The notes: a model not told the origin generated them from the sequence alone. Shown: positions 17,967 through 26,004, counted from the stretch's first letter. The stretch: 41,791 nt of DNA from Flavobacterium psychrophilum (GCA_945874225.1 CAMCFT010000030.1:1-41791), one strand, 5' to 3'. Numbers and translations: made by a program.

Positions 17967-18031
17967 TAAATCAGATAGTTATATTTTTTAAATTATTCAA
18001 AAATTCTCGAGCCGTCGAAATTCCTCACGCA
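17967..18031 (+). repeat. 65-bp repeat A, copy 2
   Basis: The diverged copy of 15612-15676, sharing most positions including TAAATCAGATAGTTA and CGAAATTCCTCACGCA. Here it lies immediately to the right of tRNA copy 2, whereas copy 1 lies to the left of tRNA copy 1, so the array order is A, tRNA, cargo, tRNA, A. Confidence 0.7.
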
Positions 18032-18044
18032 CATTTCCTCACGC
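18021..18044. repeat. Direct repeat pair 4 (putative integrase arm sites)
   Basis: Two copies of TTCCTCACGC at 18021-18030 and 18035-18044 (14-bp period). A degenerate single copy, TTCCTCACTC, follows at 18088-18097. The rest of 18045-18273 is A+T-rich with no gene I can support. Confidence 0.5.
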
Positions 18045-18273
18045 CAAGGATCGCCATTACTGACTTTGTTGAATTATTTTATACTTTTTCCTCACTCAAA
18101 TTCAAGTTTTGAGGTCTGATGTCATTTTAGGAAAATGAAAAGGTTGAATATGTTTAAATTTAAATAAAACCTTTCTATTGAAAAGTCCAAATTAGGGTGA
18201 AGACATACTCGTTAACATTATTCACATCATTTGAAATCTCTTTGCTTAAAAGTGGTAAATTAAATGGGAAACT

Positions 18274-18543
18274 TTATGAATTTTGGACCATCCTCAAATA
18301 TTGCCTTAAAGCAGATTTATAATTTGAAATAGTTTTTTCGCTTTTCATCCCGCTTAATTTTTTTGAAATAATATCTATACAATTTTCATTAAATAAGTTT
18401 TTTTCAGATATATCTTCCCCAATTAATTTAGAAACTGAATTTAAATATGAAATATATGATTTTGTTGAAGACGCAACTTTATCATTAGAACCAACTCCAT
18501 TATATTCAATCCATTTCAGGTACTTTTCTTCGTTTTTTATCAT
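18274..18543 (-). CDS. Small protein resembling an orphan integrase N-terminal (SAM-like) domain
   Basis: An 89-aa protein. Its pattern KYLKWIEYNGV, then TKSYISYLNSVSKLIG and TISNYKSALRQYLRMV is reminiscent of the helical core-binding domain at the N-terminus of tyrosine recombinases and some modification-dependent restriction proteins. No catalytic domain follows. It could be the remnant of a truncated integrase left at the edge of the attachment array, or a free-standing DNA-binding protein. The start (ATG at 18543) follows an A/T-rich leader. The assignment rests on helix and aromatic spacing only. Confidence 0.4.
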   Translation of the reverse strand: MIKNEEKYLKWIEYNGVGSNDKVASSTKSYISYLNSVSKLIGEDISEKNLFNENCIDIISKKLSGMKSEKTISNYKSALRQYLRMVQNS

Positions 18544-18717
18544 AATATATTTATTTAATAATTACTTCATTATACATAGTATAAGTATTCAAATTTAATG
18601 ATTTTATGAAACACTCTCATAGTTTCAGTTTGTTTTTTGTAGATGATTTGAAATTTCTTTCAAATTAGAATAAATAATCAATGGAATGTTTATTTTATTT
18701 CTGTATTTTTAAAAAAA

Positions 18718-21700
18718 ATGTTTAAAAAAATGAGAAACTCAAATAATCAAATCATTTTTTCAGCTTCAGATCTATCCAATCATATTCATTGTAAGCACTT
18801 AACTAATCTAAATTATGATGTTGTTCAAGGTCTAAAAGAGAAGCCTATCAGTAATAATAGGGTTTTAGATGTTTTAAGAGAAAGAGGTATTGAATTTGAA
18901 AATTCGTATTTAGAAATTTTAGAGTCTGAAGGATTTTCAATTATTAAAATTGAGCAAGATAATCCAGAAGCGAAACAAAAAACAATAGAAGCGATGCTTC
19001 AAGGTGCGGATTATATTTATCAAGCAAGATTGAGTACTGATAAATGGCAAGGATGGGCTGATTTTTTAGTTAAAGTAAATAAACCAAGTAAATTTGGAAA
19101 TTGGTCCTATGAAGTAATTGATACTAAATTATCTACTCAAACAAGAGCGGGCACTATATTACAAATAGCTCTTTATTCTGAAATTATTGGACAAATACAA
19201 GGTGTTTTACCCGAAAATATGTTTGTAAGAACACCTGAAAGTGAGATATCTTATCGTGTTAATGATTACATTTCTTATTTAAGATTGATAAAAAGGAGAT
19301 TAGATATTGCAATAACCGCTCCTATTTTAACCTATCCAGAACCTTGTTCACATTGTGATATTTGCAATTGGTGGGAACATTGTAATAGAATACGAAGACA
19401 AGATGACCATTTGAGTTTTATTGCAGGTATGGGAACTTCTCAAATAAAAGAAGTAAAACAACATGGTATTACTACATTGCAAGCTATGTCTGAAATACCT
19501 TTACCGATTCCATTTAAACCAACAAAAGGTTCTAAAGAAACTTTCACAAAGCTAAGAGAACAAGCAAGAGTTCAAAACGAAACTAGAACAACTCAAAAAC
19601 CCATATATGAACTATTAGAACTCATAGAAAACACAGGTTTTTATAATTTACCCGAACCCTCTGATGGAGATATATACTTAGATTTTGAAGGCGATCCATT
19701 AGTAGAACCATCAGGATTAGAATATTTATTTGGTTGGGTTTTTCAAAAAAAATATTATTGTATTTGGGTTTCCAATTTGGAAGAAGAAAAAGCTGCATTA
19801 GAGCAGTTCATCGATTTTGTTTTTGATAAAAGAAAAGAATTTCCTGTATTACATATTTATCATTATGCTCCTTATGAAACCATTGCCCTGAAAAGAATGA
19901 TGGGTAAATATGCTGTAAAGGAAAACGAAATAGATGTTCTACTACGAACTAAAAGTTTTGTTGACTTGCACAGGGTTCTAAAACAATCAATAAGAGCAGG
20001 AGTTGAACGTTATTCGTTAAAAGACCTAGAAGTTTATCATAGTTTTATTCGAGAAATGGATTTACGAACCTTGTCCAAATTTAAAGCAGATTTTGAATTT
20101 TTACTTGAGAGTAAAAAATTTGAATTAATTACTGAAGAAATGAAAGATGCCATTCAACTATATAACCAAGATGATTGTTATTCTACTTTTAATTTGCATT
20201 TGTGGCTTGAAAAAGAAAGAGAGTCTCTACTATTAAAAGGAAATTCAATACCTAGACCAATTCCAAATGATGTAGAAACTCCTGAACATGTTACTGCTCA
20301 TTTGGAACGTATTATGCCTATTTATGAAGCATTAATGCATGAAATCCCACTCGATGTAACTGAACGTACCAAAGAACAACAAGCAAGTTTTATTTTGGCT
20401 AATATGCTGGATTGGTATAGACGAGAGGAAAAATCGTTTTTTTGGGACTATTATAGGATATTGGAATTAGAATCCGATGAATTATTAGATGAAAAAACGG
20501 TTTTAACATTTTTACAATTTACGGGTCAACGAGAACCTGATAAGAAGAGCTTTGTTGATACTTACACCTATACTAACCAAGAATGTGAATTAAAACCAGG
20601 GAATGATGTAAGATATGATGCTGAAAAGAAAACAATGAAAATTGTAGAAATCGATGAATTACAAGGTATCATAAAATTAAAAAAAGGTCCAAGTATTAAA
20701 GACGTACACCCTGCTACAATTATTAAATATGAATATATTAGTGCAAAAGAAAAAGAGGAAAATATAATCCGTTTTGCAGAATGGGTTGTTGCAAATGGTT
20801 TTGATAATGATTTACCCAACTACAAAGTTACACGAGATTTATTATTAAATAATTTATCCCGAACTACAGAGCCTTTGAATGAAAATGCTGATTTATTAGA
20901 AAAAAGTATTGAGTGGTCTAAAAAATTAGATTTTAGTTATCTTCCCATACAAGGACCTCCTGGAACAGGTAAAAGTTATACTGCTAGCCATATGATTTAT
21001 GAACTCATAAAAAGTGGAAAAAAAATCGGTGTTACTGCATTAAGTCATAAAGTAATAATTAATCTATTAAGTAAAGTTAAAGATGTTGCAGATAAAAATG
21101 GAGTTACTATAAAAATTCTATATAAGGATTCTGCAACAAACAACGAAGAGTTTACTTGGGATGTTGCCAAAAGTACAGCAGATGTCATTTCAAGTATGAA
21201 AGATTATAACCTCATTGCTGGAACTAGTTTTATGTTGTGCAATGAAAATTTTAAAGAATCTCTAGATTATCTTTTTATAGATGAAGCTGGACAATATGCT
21301 TTAATAGAAACTGTCGTTGTATCACATGCCGCAAAAAATATTGTTTTATTAGGAGATCATCAACAATTGAAGCAGCCGATAAAAGGTGTTCATCCTGAAG
21401 GTACAGATGTTTCTTCATTGGAACATTTGCTTGAAGGTAAAAAAACAATTTCAGAAGAAAAGGGTATCTTCTTAGAAAAAACATATAGAATGCATCCTGC
21501 AATTTGTTTCTTTGATTCTGAAATGTTTTACGAATCAAGATTGCAATCTATTGATGGTTTAGAACATCAAAGAGTTGAAGGTAATACTGAATTTCAAGGT
21601 TCTGGATTATTTTACAAAGCGGTAACACATGAAGGAAATACTAACTTTTCATTAGAAGAGATTGAAGAGATTGAAAAAATAACAACTGAATTGACCAAAG

Positions 21701-22095
21701 GTGATGTGTTTTGGTATGATGATAAAAACAATAAAAAGGTTTTACAAAATTCAGATATTAAGATTATTACACCCTTTAATAGTAGTGTGTTTGAATTGCA
21801 AAAAAGAATACCCAATATTGAAATTGGAACAGTTGACAAGTTTCAAGGTCAAGAAGCTGCTGTAATCATATATAGTATAGCTAGTTCATCTCCAGAAGAT
21901 GCACCAAGAGGAATGGATTTCCTATATAGTCCTAATCGTTTTAATGTTGCAGTATCAAGAGCTAAAACTATTTTCATTATGGTTGGTTCACCAAAAATAT
22001 TTGAACCCGATTGTAAATCACCGGAACAGATAAAATTAGCTAATCCTTATTGTAGATTTATAGAACTTGCAGAAACCTCTAAGTCTTCAAACTAA
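18718..22095 (+). CDS. TM0106-type Cas4/RecB-like nuclease, DEDD exonuclease-like domain and SF1 helicase fusion
   Basis: The 1125-aa product has three modules. Residues ~1-225: a PD-(D/E)XK RecB/Cas4-like nuclease with D115 (GWAD), D135-T-K137 and Q149-x3-Y153. Cys25 plus C210, C213, C216 and C222 are positioned like a Cas4/AddB Fe-S cluster. Residues ~318-500: an RNase H-like DEDD domain starting YLDFEGDP (D322, E324) and closing around NQDDCYSTFNL. Residues ~690-1110: a UvrD/Upf1-like SF1 helicase with Walker A GPPGTGKS (746-753), Walker B FIDEAGQ (~853), GDHQQLKQP, YRMHP (~923), VDKFQGQE (~1038) and VAVSRAK (~1077). The start could be 18718 or 18730 (second Met). It is the only large plus-strand gene here, apparently monocistronic. 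DNA-end processing or anti-phage defence is plausible from the domains and location; neither is proven. Confidence 0.8.
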   Translation: MFKKMRNSNNQIIFSASDLSNHIHCKHLTNLNYDVVQGLKEKPISNNRVLDVLRERGIEFENSYLEILESEGFSIIKIEQDNPEAKQKTIEAMLQGADYIYQARLSTDKWQGWADFLVKVNKPSKFGNWSYEVIDTKLSTQTRAGTILQIALYSEIIGQIQGVLPENMFVRTPESEISYRVNDYISYLRLIKRRLDIAITAPILTYPEPCSHCDICNWWEHCNRIRRQDDHLSFIAGMGTSQIKEVKQHGITTLQAMSEIPLPIPFKPTKGSKETFTKLREQARVQNETRTTQKPIYELLELIENTGFYNLPEPSDGDIYLDFEGDPLVEPSGLEYLFGWVFQKKYYCIWVSNLEEEKAALEQFIDFVFDKRKEFPVLHIYHYAPYETIALKRMMGKYAVKENEIDVLLRTKSFVDLHRVLKQSIRAGVERYSLKDLEVYHSFIREMDLRTLSKFKADFEFLLESKKFELITEEMKDAIQLYNQDDCYSTFNLHLWLEKERESLLLKGNSIPRPIPNDVETPEHVTAHLERIMPIYEALMHEIPLDVTERTKEQQASFILANMLDWYRREEKSFFWDYYRILELESDELLDEKTVLTFLQFTGQREPDKKSFVDTYTYTNQECELKPGNDVRYDAEKKTMKIVEIDELQGIIKLKKGPSIKDVHPATIIKYEYISAKEKEENIIRFAEWVVANGFDNDLPNYKVTRDLLLNNLSRTTEPLNENADLLEKSIEWSKKLDFSYLPIQGPPGTGKSYTASHMIYELIKSGKKIGVTALSHKVIINLLSKVKDVADKNGVTIKILYKDSATNNEEFTWDVAKSTADVISSMKDYNLIAGTSFMLCNENFKESLDYLFIDEAGQYALIETVVVSHAAKNIVLLGDHQQLKQPIKGVHPEGTDVSSLEHLLEGKKTISEEKGIFLEKTYRMHPAICFFDSEMFYESRLQSIDGLEHQRVEGNTEFQGSGLFYKAVTHEGNTNFSLEEIEEIEKITTELTKGDVFWYDDKNNKKVLQNSDIKIITPFNSSVFELQKRIPNIEIGTVDKFQGQEAAVIIYSIASSSPEDAPRGMDFLYSPNRFNVAVSRAKTIFIMVGSPKIFEPDCKSPEQIKLANPYCRFIELAETSKSSN

Positions 22096-22146
22096 TGTGA
22101 ACTTTTCTCAAAGGAGTATTCGTAAATTAACGATAAGTCGACTAAT

Positions 22147-23856
22147 TCATTTTTTACATCTGAACTTATTATTTTTATCATCAATTAATAAATTCTCAAT
22201 GTATTCCAATTTTTTTTCTTCTGAATCCATATATTGATTAAAGTGATTCGCACCGATTTTTAAATGATATTTATCTTTTTCAGATAATTCTGTTATGTCA
22301 AATTTCGCGTGGATTATTTCATCCCATTTCTCTTTTCCAATTTTTTTAATGTTATCAATTGGGTTTGTTGTTTCTTTGAAACTGATTCCAACAGGGATTT
22401 TTGTGTAATTTTCAATAGATGTTTTTAAAGATTTAGCCACTACACCAGCATTTTCTTTAGGTACTATTATTCCATCGTGAATAGTTATAAATGGGATATC
22501 TTCTAAGGTGTCATACAACTCTTTACACCCTACTTTGAGAAACAAATGAGATTCACATCGTTGAAGAAGTAATGAGAACGCAGATGGTAAATTTTTTAAA
22601 GAATTGAATTTCTCAATGATTGAATTTATTATTGGGAATGTTTCTTTAAATTTTCTAATTACATCAATATTATTCCTCATATTTTTATTACTTGCATTGA
22701 GTAAATACATTACGGACTTTTTGATTTCTTTAGCACTAACTTCATTATTGAAAAACACTTCACTTAAATGGTAGTAAATACCAGTTTCAAAAGGTAGATT
22801 TCTATAAGTTTCAAACTCAGATAAATGCCACAAGGTGCCAGACATACATGATTCATCTATAAATGAATGATAATAGATAGATAAAGAATTACTAGTATAA
22901 TTACTATATGTAATAGAGGCATCATAGGTACTAGTACGTTCACTATTTTTTATTTCATTATACTTTTCAAATCTTAATACTTTATTATATAGCTGGGGAT
23001 AAATGTTATTTAATGAAAACTCAGAAGTTGTACTAGCAAAGAAATCATATGTTAATATAGTAGCCAATATGTATGGTTGAGAATTCTTTGTATCAACTTC
23101 AATAGTATCTAGCCCATTAATTTTTATGTAATATCGAAGTTCTTTATTTAGATTAGTTATCGTAGAATTAAACCGGTGATTCTTTTCTGAAATAGAAGTT
23201 GAGAGTTCTTTACTTTTAACTTTTTCACATTTTGATAATAGTTCACCAATTTTCATATGAATCTGAATTTTAATGTTTTTATCTCTATGATGATGTTGAA
23301 ATGAATTTTCGAATAATTCTTTTTGAAGAGACCATATATAATCGTAAACATTATCATCAATTGTAATACACGATTCGTCAAATTTTTGTTGAATATGATT
23401 ATATTGGCTTTCGAATAGTTTTCTTTCCTCTTTCTTCTTTTCTAGATGTGCAATGAACCTTTTAGATGTATTTGAATCGAGGGTAACATATTTTTCGCCG
23501 GGGTTGTTATATAGTGTATCATTGAGTTTATATTTTTTGGAAACAACTCCAACTTGATATGATTCATCTTCAAGTAAAATACTTCCTTCCGGAGTGACAT
23601 CTGGGTCCAATAGAAGACTTTTAACATCGCCAAAACGATTCCTTGTAAGTTGGTTCATCTGAACATTTGATAGCGGTTTAAATCCGTTTGTTTTTCTATA
23701 TCGATGTTTATATTTTCCCTTTGGATATACTAATGATAGAACCAAATAAACAGAATCAATTAATTCTTTTTTTGATATTGGTTTTCCTTCAATTTTACTA
23801 AATAAAGAGTCGTAATCTATGTTCAGCGGTACTTTTCTTGATATTTTTTTGCTCAT
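22147..23856 (-). CDS. Unknown 569-aa protein with polymerase-palm-like motifs
   Basis: Not a family I can name with certainty. Three ordered motifs recall the palm of family A or single-subunit polymerases: a motif-A-like VDTKNSQPYIL (~residue 252), a motif-B-like helix EIKKSVMYLLNASNKN (~373) and a motif-C-like FITIHDGIIV (~455), which has the His-Asp pair of Pol I and T7 RNA polymerase motif C. The N-terminal ~240 residues are charged and may bind DNA. Spacing and order support a divergent mobile-element replication polymerase. Alternatives are a replication initiator with a degenerate palm or a chance resemblance. It converges with the nuclease-helicase (stops 51 bp apart). The upstream region 23857-24077 has no gene and contains a GC-richer stretch around 24007-24060. 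Confidence 0.45.
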   Translation of the reverse strand: MSKKISRKVPLNIDYDSLFSKIEGKPISKKELIDSVYLVLSLVYPKGKYKHRYRKTNGFKPLSNVQMNQLTRNRFGDVKSLLLDPDVTPEGSILLEDESYQVGVVSKKYKLNDTLYNNPGEKYVTLDSNTSKRFIAHLEKKKEERKLFESQYNHIQQKFDESCITIDDNVYDYIWSLQKELFENSFQHHHRDKNIKIQIHMKIGELLSKCEKVKSKELSTSISEKNHRFNSTITNLNKELRYYIKINGLDTIEVDTKNSQPYILATILTYDFFASTTSEFSLNNIYPQLYNKVLRFEKYNEIKNSERTSTYDASITYSNYTSNSLSIYYHSFIDESCMSGTLWHLSEFETYRNLPFETGIYYHLSEVFFNNEVSAKEIKKSVMYLLNASNKNMRNNIDVIRKFKETFPIINSIIEKFNSLKNLPSAFSLLLQRCESHLFLKVGCKELYDTLEDIPFITIHDGIIVPKENAGVVAKSLKTSIENYTKIPVGISFKETTNPIDNIKKIGKEKWDEIIHAKFDITELSEKDKYHLKIGANHFNQYMDSEEKKLEYIENLLIDDKNNKFRCKK

Positions 23857-24077
23857 ATAAAAAATATAAGAAAAAAAGACGAGAATACCAACAATGACGC
23901 GGGATTATGTCGTAATACGGTGTGGTTTTTGTCGTGAATTTTGAATGAATCTATAAAGTTATTTATAGTTCAAAAATGAAAACATTTTTACGATTTTGAT
24001 TATTGCAACCGGATCTTCGGATGATCCTGGATCTATTCTTTGTCCGGTATTACATTGGTGGGACATCGACCTTTTCG

Positions 24078-24551
24078 TCAATCTCGAACCACATTTTTAA
24101 TTATTTGATCATAACATTGGTTTCTGTACTTTTTTGATAATTTGCGAGCTTCAACCTCATAGGTGTTAAAAAAATAGCCTTGCGTGAGAAGTTTGTCATA
24201 ATATTTTTTTTGATCTTTCTTTGAAATCATTTGACAATGATGTACAAATTCGTGCAAAACTACAGTGATTATTTCCAAAATACTGAGTGAATTGTCAACA
24301 TAAATTACAATCTCTCGATTCCAAGGTTGATAGTACCCCAGCATTTTAGTTGGTTTTTTATATATTATTTTTAGCGTATAGGGAATATTGTTGTTATGGA
24401 TGTTCTGGACACACCAATTTAGAACAAGTTGAATAAACTTTTTCTTACCAATCTTCAAGTCCTTAACTTTAAGAGTTCTTCGTTTATAATATGATTCAAA
24501 AAAATGGAAAAGGAAATATGAAACTACAAAGGAGATGAAAACAATTTTCAT
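24078..24551 (-). CDS. Membrane-anchored HExxH zinc metallopeptidase-like protein
   Basis: A start at 24551 (MKIVFISF) gives 157 residues with an immediate N-terminal hydrophobic segment (VFISFVVSYFLFHFF) followed by basic residues. A longer frame from 24620 adds 23 mostly hydrophobic residues. The core has HEFVHH (zinc ligands and catalytic Glu), preceded by a helix (LEIITVVL) and followed ~30 residues later by NTYEVEARKLS, whose glutamates are candidate third ligands. This resembles SprT/IrrE/M78-like minimal zincins. IrrE/ImmA-type peptidases in mobile elements cleave element repressors. Here the membrane anchor argues against that, and the substrate is unknown. It is divergently placed from the recombinase gene across a 270-bp region holding a perfect palindrome. 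Confidence 0.6.
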   Translation of the reverse strand: MKIVFISFVVSYFLFHFFESYYKRRTLKVKDLKIGKKKFIQLVLNWCVQNIHNNNIPYTLKIIYKKPTKMLGYYQPWNREIVIYVDNSLSILEIITVVLHEFVHHCQMISKKDQKKYYDKLLTQGYFFNTYEVEARKLSKKYRNQCYDQIIKNVVRD

Positions 24552-24650
24552 AATTATTGAGAATCGGTATAAGTAAATGATTTTAGCTAATATAAAGCAG
24601 CAACATAGTTTGCGCAGCATTTAATACAATCTCAATAAAATTGTGTTTTG

Positions 24651-24675
24651 CTTATACTTATGACATAAGTATAAG
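24651..24675. repeat. Perfect 25-bp palindrome upstream of the recombinase
   Basis: Arms CTTATACTTATG and CATAAGTATAAG are exact reverse complements around a single central A. A second half-site, AAGTATAAGG, occurs at 24774-24783, 39 bp before the recombinase start; both are followed by a TYCG tetranucleotide. It could be an operator or the recombinase's own binding site. The rest of 24621-24821 has no gene. Confidence 0.75.
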
Positions 24676-24821
24676 GTCCGAAATTTCAATAAATCCTTTG
24701 TTAATAGGGGTTGGGAGTGAATTTTGTTTTACAATTTAAAATTTAGCTTATTCTTAACGATTGAAATGCGGCAAAGTATAAGGTTCGCGGTAGATTAGCC
24801 TCTAACCATAAAAAACAGAAT

Positions 24822-25409
24822 ATGTCACTTCAAGGTCAAAAAACGACAACAACCAGTATGAATTGGGATGATTTCAAATCATTGACACTAAAATTAGAGA
24901 GAGATCAGAATTTTAAATACTGTTTATTAATCTCAATAGGAGTATTCACTGGATTAAGAATCTCAGATTTATTAAAATTGAAGTTCAATCAATTTGAAAA
25001 TGAATATTTAACTATCGTTGAACAAAAAACCAAGAAAACCAGAAAGATTAAATTAAATCCTGATTTGAAATTGATTGTAGAAAGAGTTAGAATTAAAATG
25101 AAAGTTACCAATTTAGATAATTTCATCTTCATAAATCGTTACGAAACCAAACCTATAGATAAATCTTGGGTGAATGTTAATCTTAAAAAGATATTCAAAC
25201 AGTATGGAATTCAAACCGAAGGTAATATCAGTTCCCATTTATTCAGGAAAACATTGGGGAACCGAGTTTTGAAGTTGAATAATTATTCCAATGAATCAAT
25301 TGTGTTATTGATGGAACTTTTTGGACATAGTTCAATGGCTATTACGAAGAAATACCTTGGAATCCGAGAACGTGAGGTTATGAGTGTGTATGACAGCTTG
25401 AGTTTATAA
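24822..25409 (+). CDS. Tyrosine recombinase, catalytic domain only (FimB-sized)
   Basis: A 195-aa protein consisting almost entirely of the tyrosine recombinase catalytic domain. Arg46 lies in TGLRISDLL, a beta-hairpin Lys is around 69-72, His139 and Arg142 are in SHLFRKT, His169 is in LFGHSS, and Tyr178 is in TKKYLGI. The usual N-terminal core-binding domain is missing, so the size is that of FimB/FimE-type invertases (about 200 aa) rather than XerC or phage integrases. All catalytic residues are present, so it is probably active. Its target may be the adjacent palindrome, an inversion, or the att array 7 kb away; none of these is shown. The start at 24822 follows an A-rich leader. Confidence 0.85.
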   Translation: MSLQGQKTTTTSMNWDDFKSLTLKLERDQNFKYCLLISIGVFTGLRISDLLKLKFNQFENEYLTIVEQKTKKTRKIKLNPDLKLIVERVRIKMKVTNLDNFIFINRYETKPIDKSWVNVNLKKIFKQYGIQTEGNISSHLFRKTLGNRVLKLNNYSNESIVLLMELFGHSSMAITKKYLGIREREVMSVYDSLSL

Positions 25410-25510
25410 TGATGAAATACTCATAATTATAGGATTTTACCCTACCGACTCTATTATTGATATATTATGAATTATTAAATAAATATTGGTCGCCTAATTT
25501 AGTTAATAGC

Positions 25511-25554
25511 AACTCTCAAAAAGTGGTATACGCTATTAATGGGAGGTGAGAGTT
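25511..25554. other. Perfect 8-bp inverted repeat
   Basis: AACTCTCA (25511-25518) and TGAGAGTT (25547-25554) with a 28-nt loop, 100 bp past the recombinase stop. It has no T-run, so it is not a standard terminator. It could be an RNA structure or a recombination site. Confidence 0.4.
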
Positions 25555-25580
25555 TATCTGGTGGAAAATTATATTGTTGC

Positions 25581-25672
25581 AATGCCGGACTAAGAATGAT
25601 GATTGGACATGTAGATTGGAATCGGAAAAAAATAAATCTAAAAGAGGTGGAATGATTGGAAATGCCGGACTA
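25581..25672 (+). repeat. AATGCCGGACTA direct repeats
   Basis: Two exact 12-bp copies at 25581-25592 and 25661-25672 (80-bp period). An inverted relative, GTCCGGTATT, lies at 24042-24051 on the other side of the metallopeptidase and recombinase. The GC content is higher than in the surroundings. The gap 25410-25695 otherwise holds only a 38-codon frame (25539-25655) that I do not call. Confidence 0.5.
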
Positions 25673-25695
25673 TGATTTAGTTTTCGAGTCGGTGA

Positions 25696-25962
25696 TTATT
25701 TTTTTGAAGGAATAATGAGAGTGTCTATTTGGATAATTTTATCAACTAACTTCCCGTTTTTATAATAACCAATAGATTCTGTTCTTATTCCATTTAGGCA
25801 TATTTTAGAATAATTCACTGCCTTTACATGATAAATTTTTGATAGTGAATCTAAACTAACATTAATTTCCTTCTCTGTATCAGAACCATTTCCCTTTTGG
25901 TTTTTTTGCGAGAATGAAACCGTTGATAAAATTAAAGCCGAAAGTAGGAATAGATTTTTCAT
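25696..25962 (-). CDS. Small secreted protein of unknown function (88 aa)
   Basis: The start at 25962 is preferred over 25983 because it places the signal peptide (KNLFLLSALILSTVSFSQ) at the very N-terminus. The mature ~70 residues are charged, with one cysteine and a segment GYYKNGKLVDK that recalls the MORN-like 'Y-Y-x-N-G-K-L' repeats of some Bacteroidota secreted proteins, though only once here. No function is assigned. It is probably periplasmic or exported. Confidence 0.5.
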   Translation of the reverse strand: MKNLFLLSALILSTVSFSQKNQKGNGSDTEKEINVSLDSLSKIYHVKAVNYSKICLNGIRTESIGYYKNGKLVDKIIQIDTLIIPSKK

Positions 25963-26004
25963 GCCGTCGTAAGTTGAATGCATATAACGAGCTGTTCTCT
26001 AACT

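Noticed and set aside
15665..18044. A CRISPR array from the repeated TTCCTCACGCA units
   Set aside because: Units are 10-13 bp in adjacent pairs with no uniform spacers and no cas genes nearby. The Cas4-like domain at 18718 is part of a TM0106-type fusion.
22147..23856. A reverse transcriptase of a retron or DRT defence system
   Set aside because: There is no YxDD motif; the motif-C-like sequence is IHDG, which fits family A or T7-like palms better.
24078..25409. An ImmA/IrrE-type metallopeptidase with cognate repressor controlling an ICE
   Set aside because: The protein has an N-terminal membrane segment and no HTH repressor gene is adjacent, so the ICEBs1-like circuit is not supported.
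25539..25655. A 38-codon plus-strand ORF downstream of the recombinase
   Set aside because: It overlaps the inverted repeat and one of the AATGCCGGACTA repeats, lacks a convincing leader, and composition alone does not support coding.
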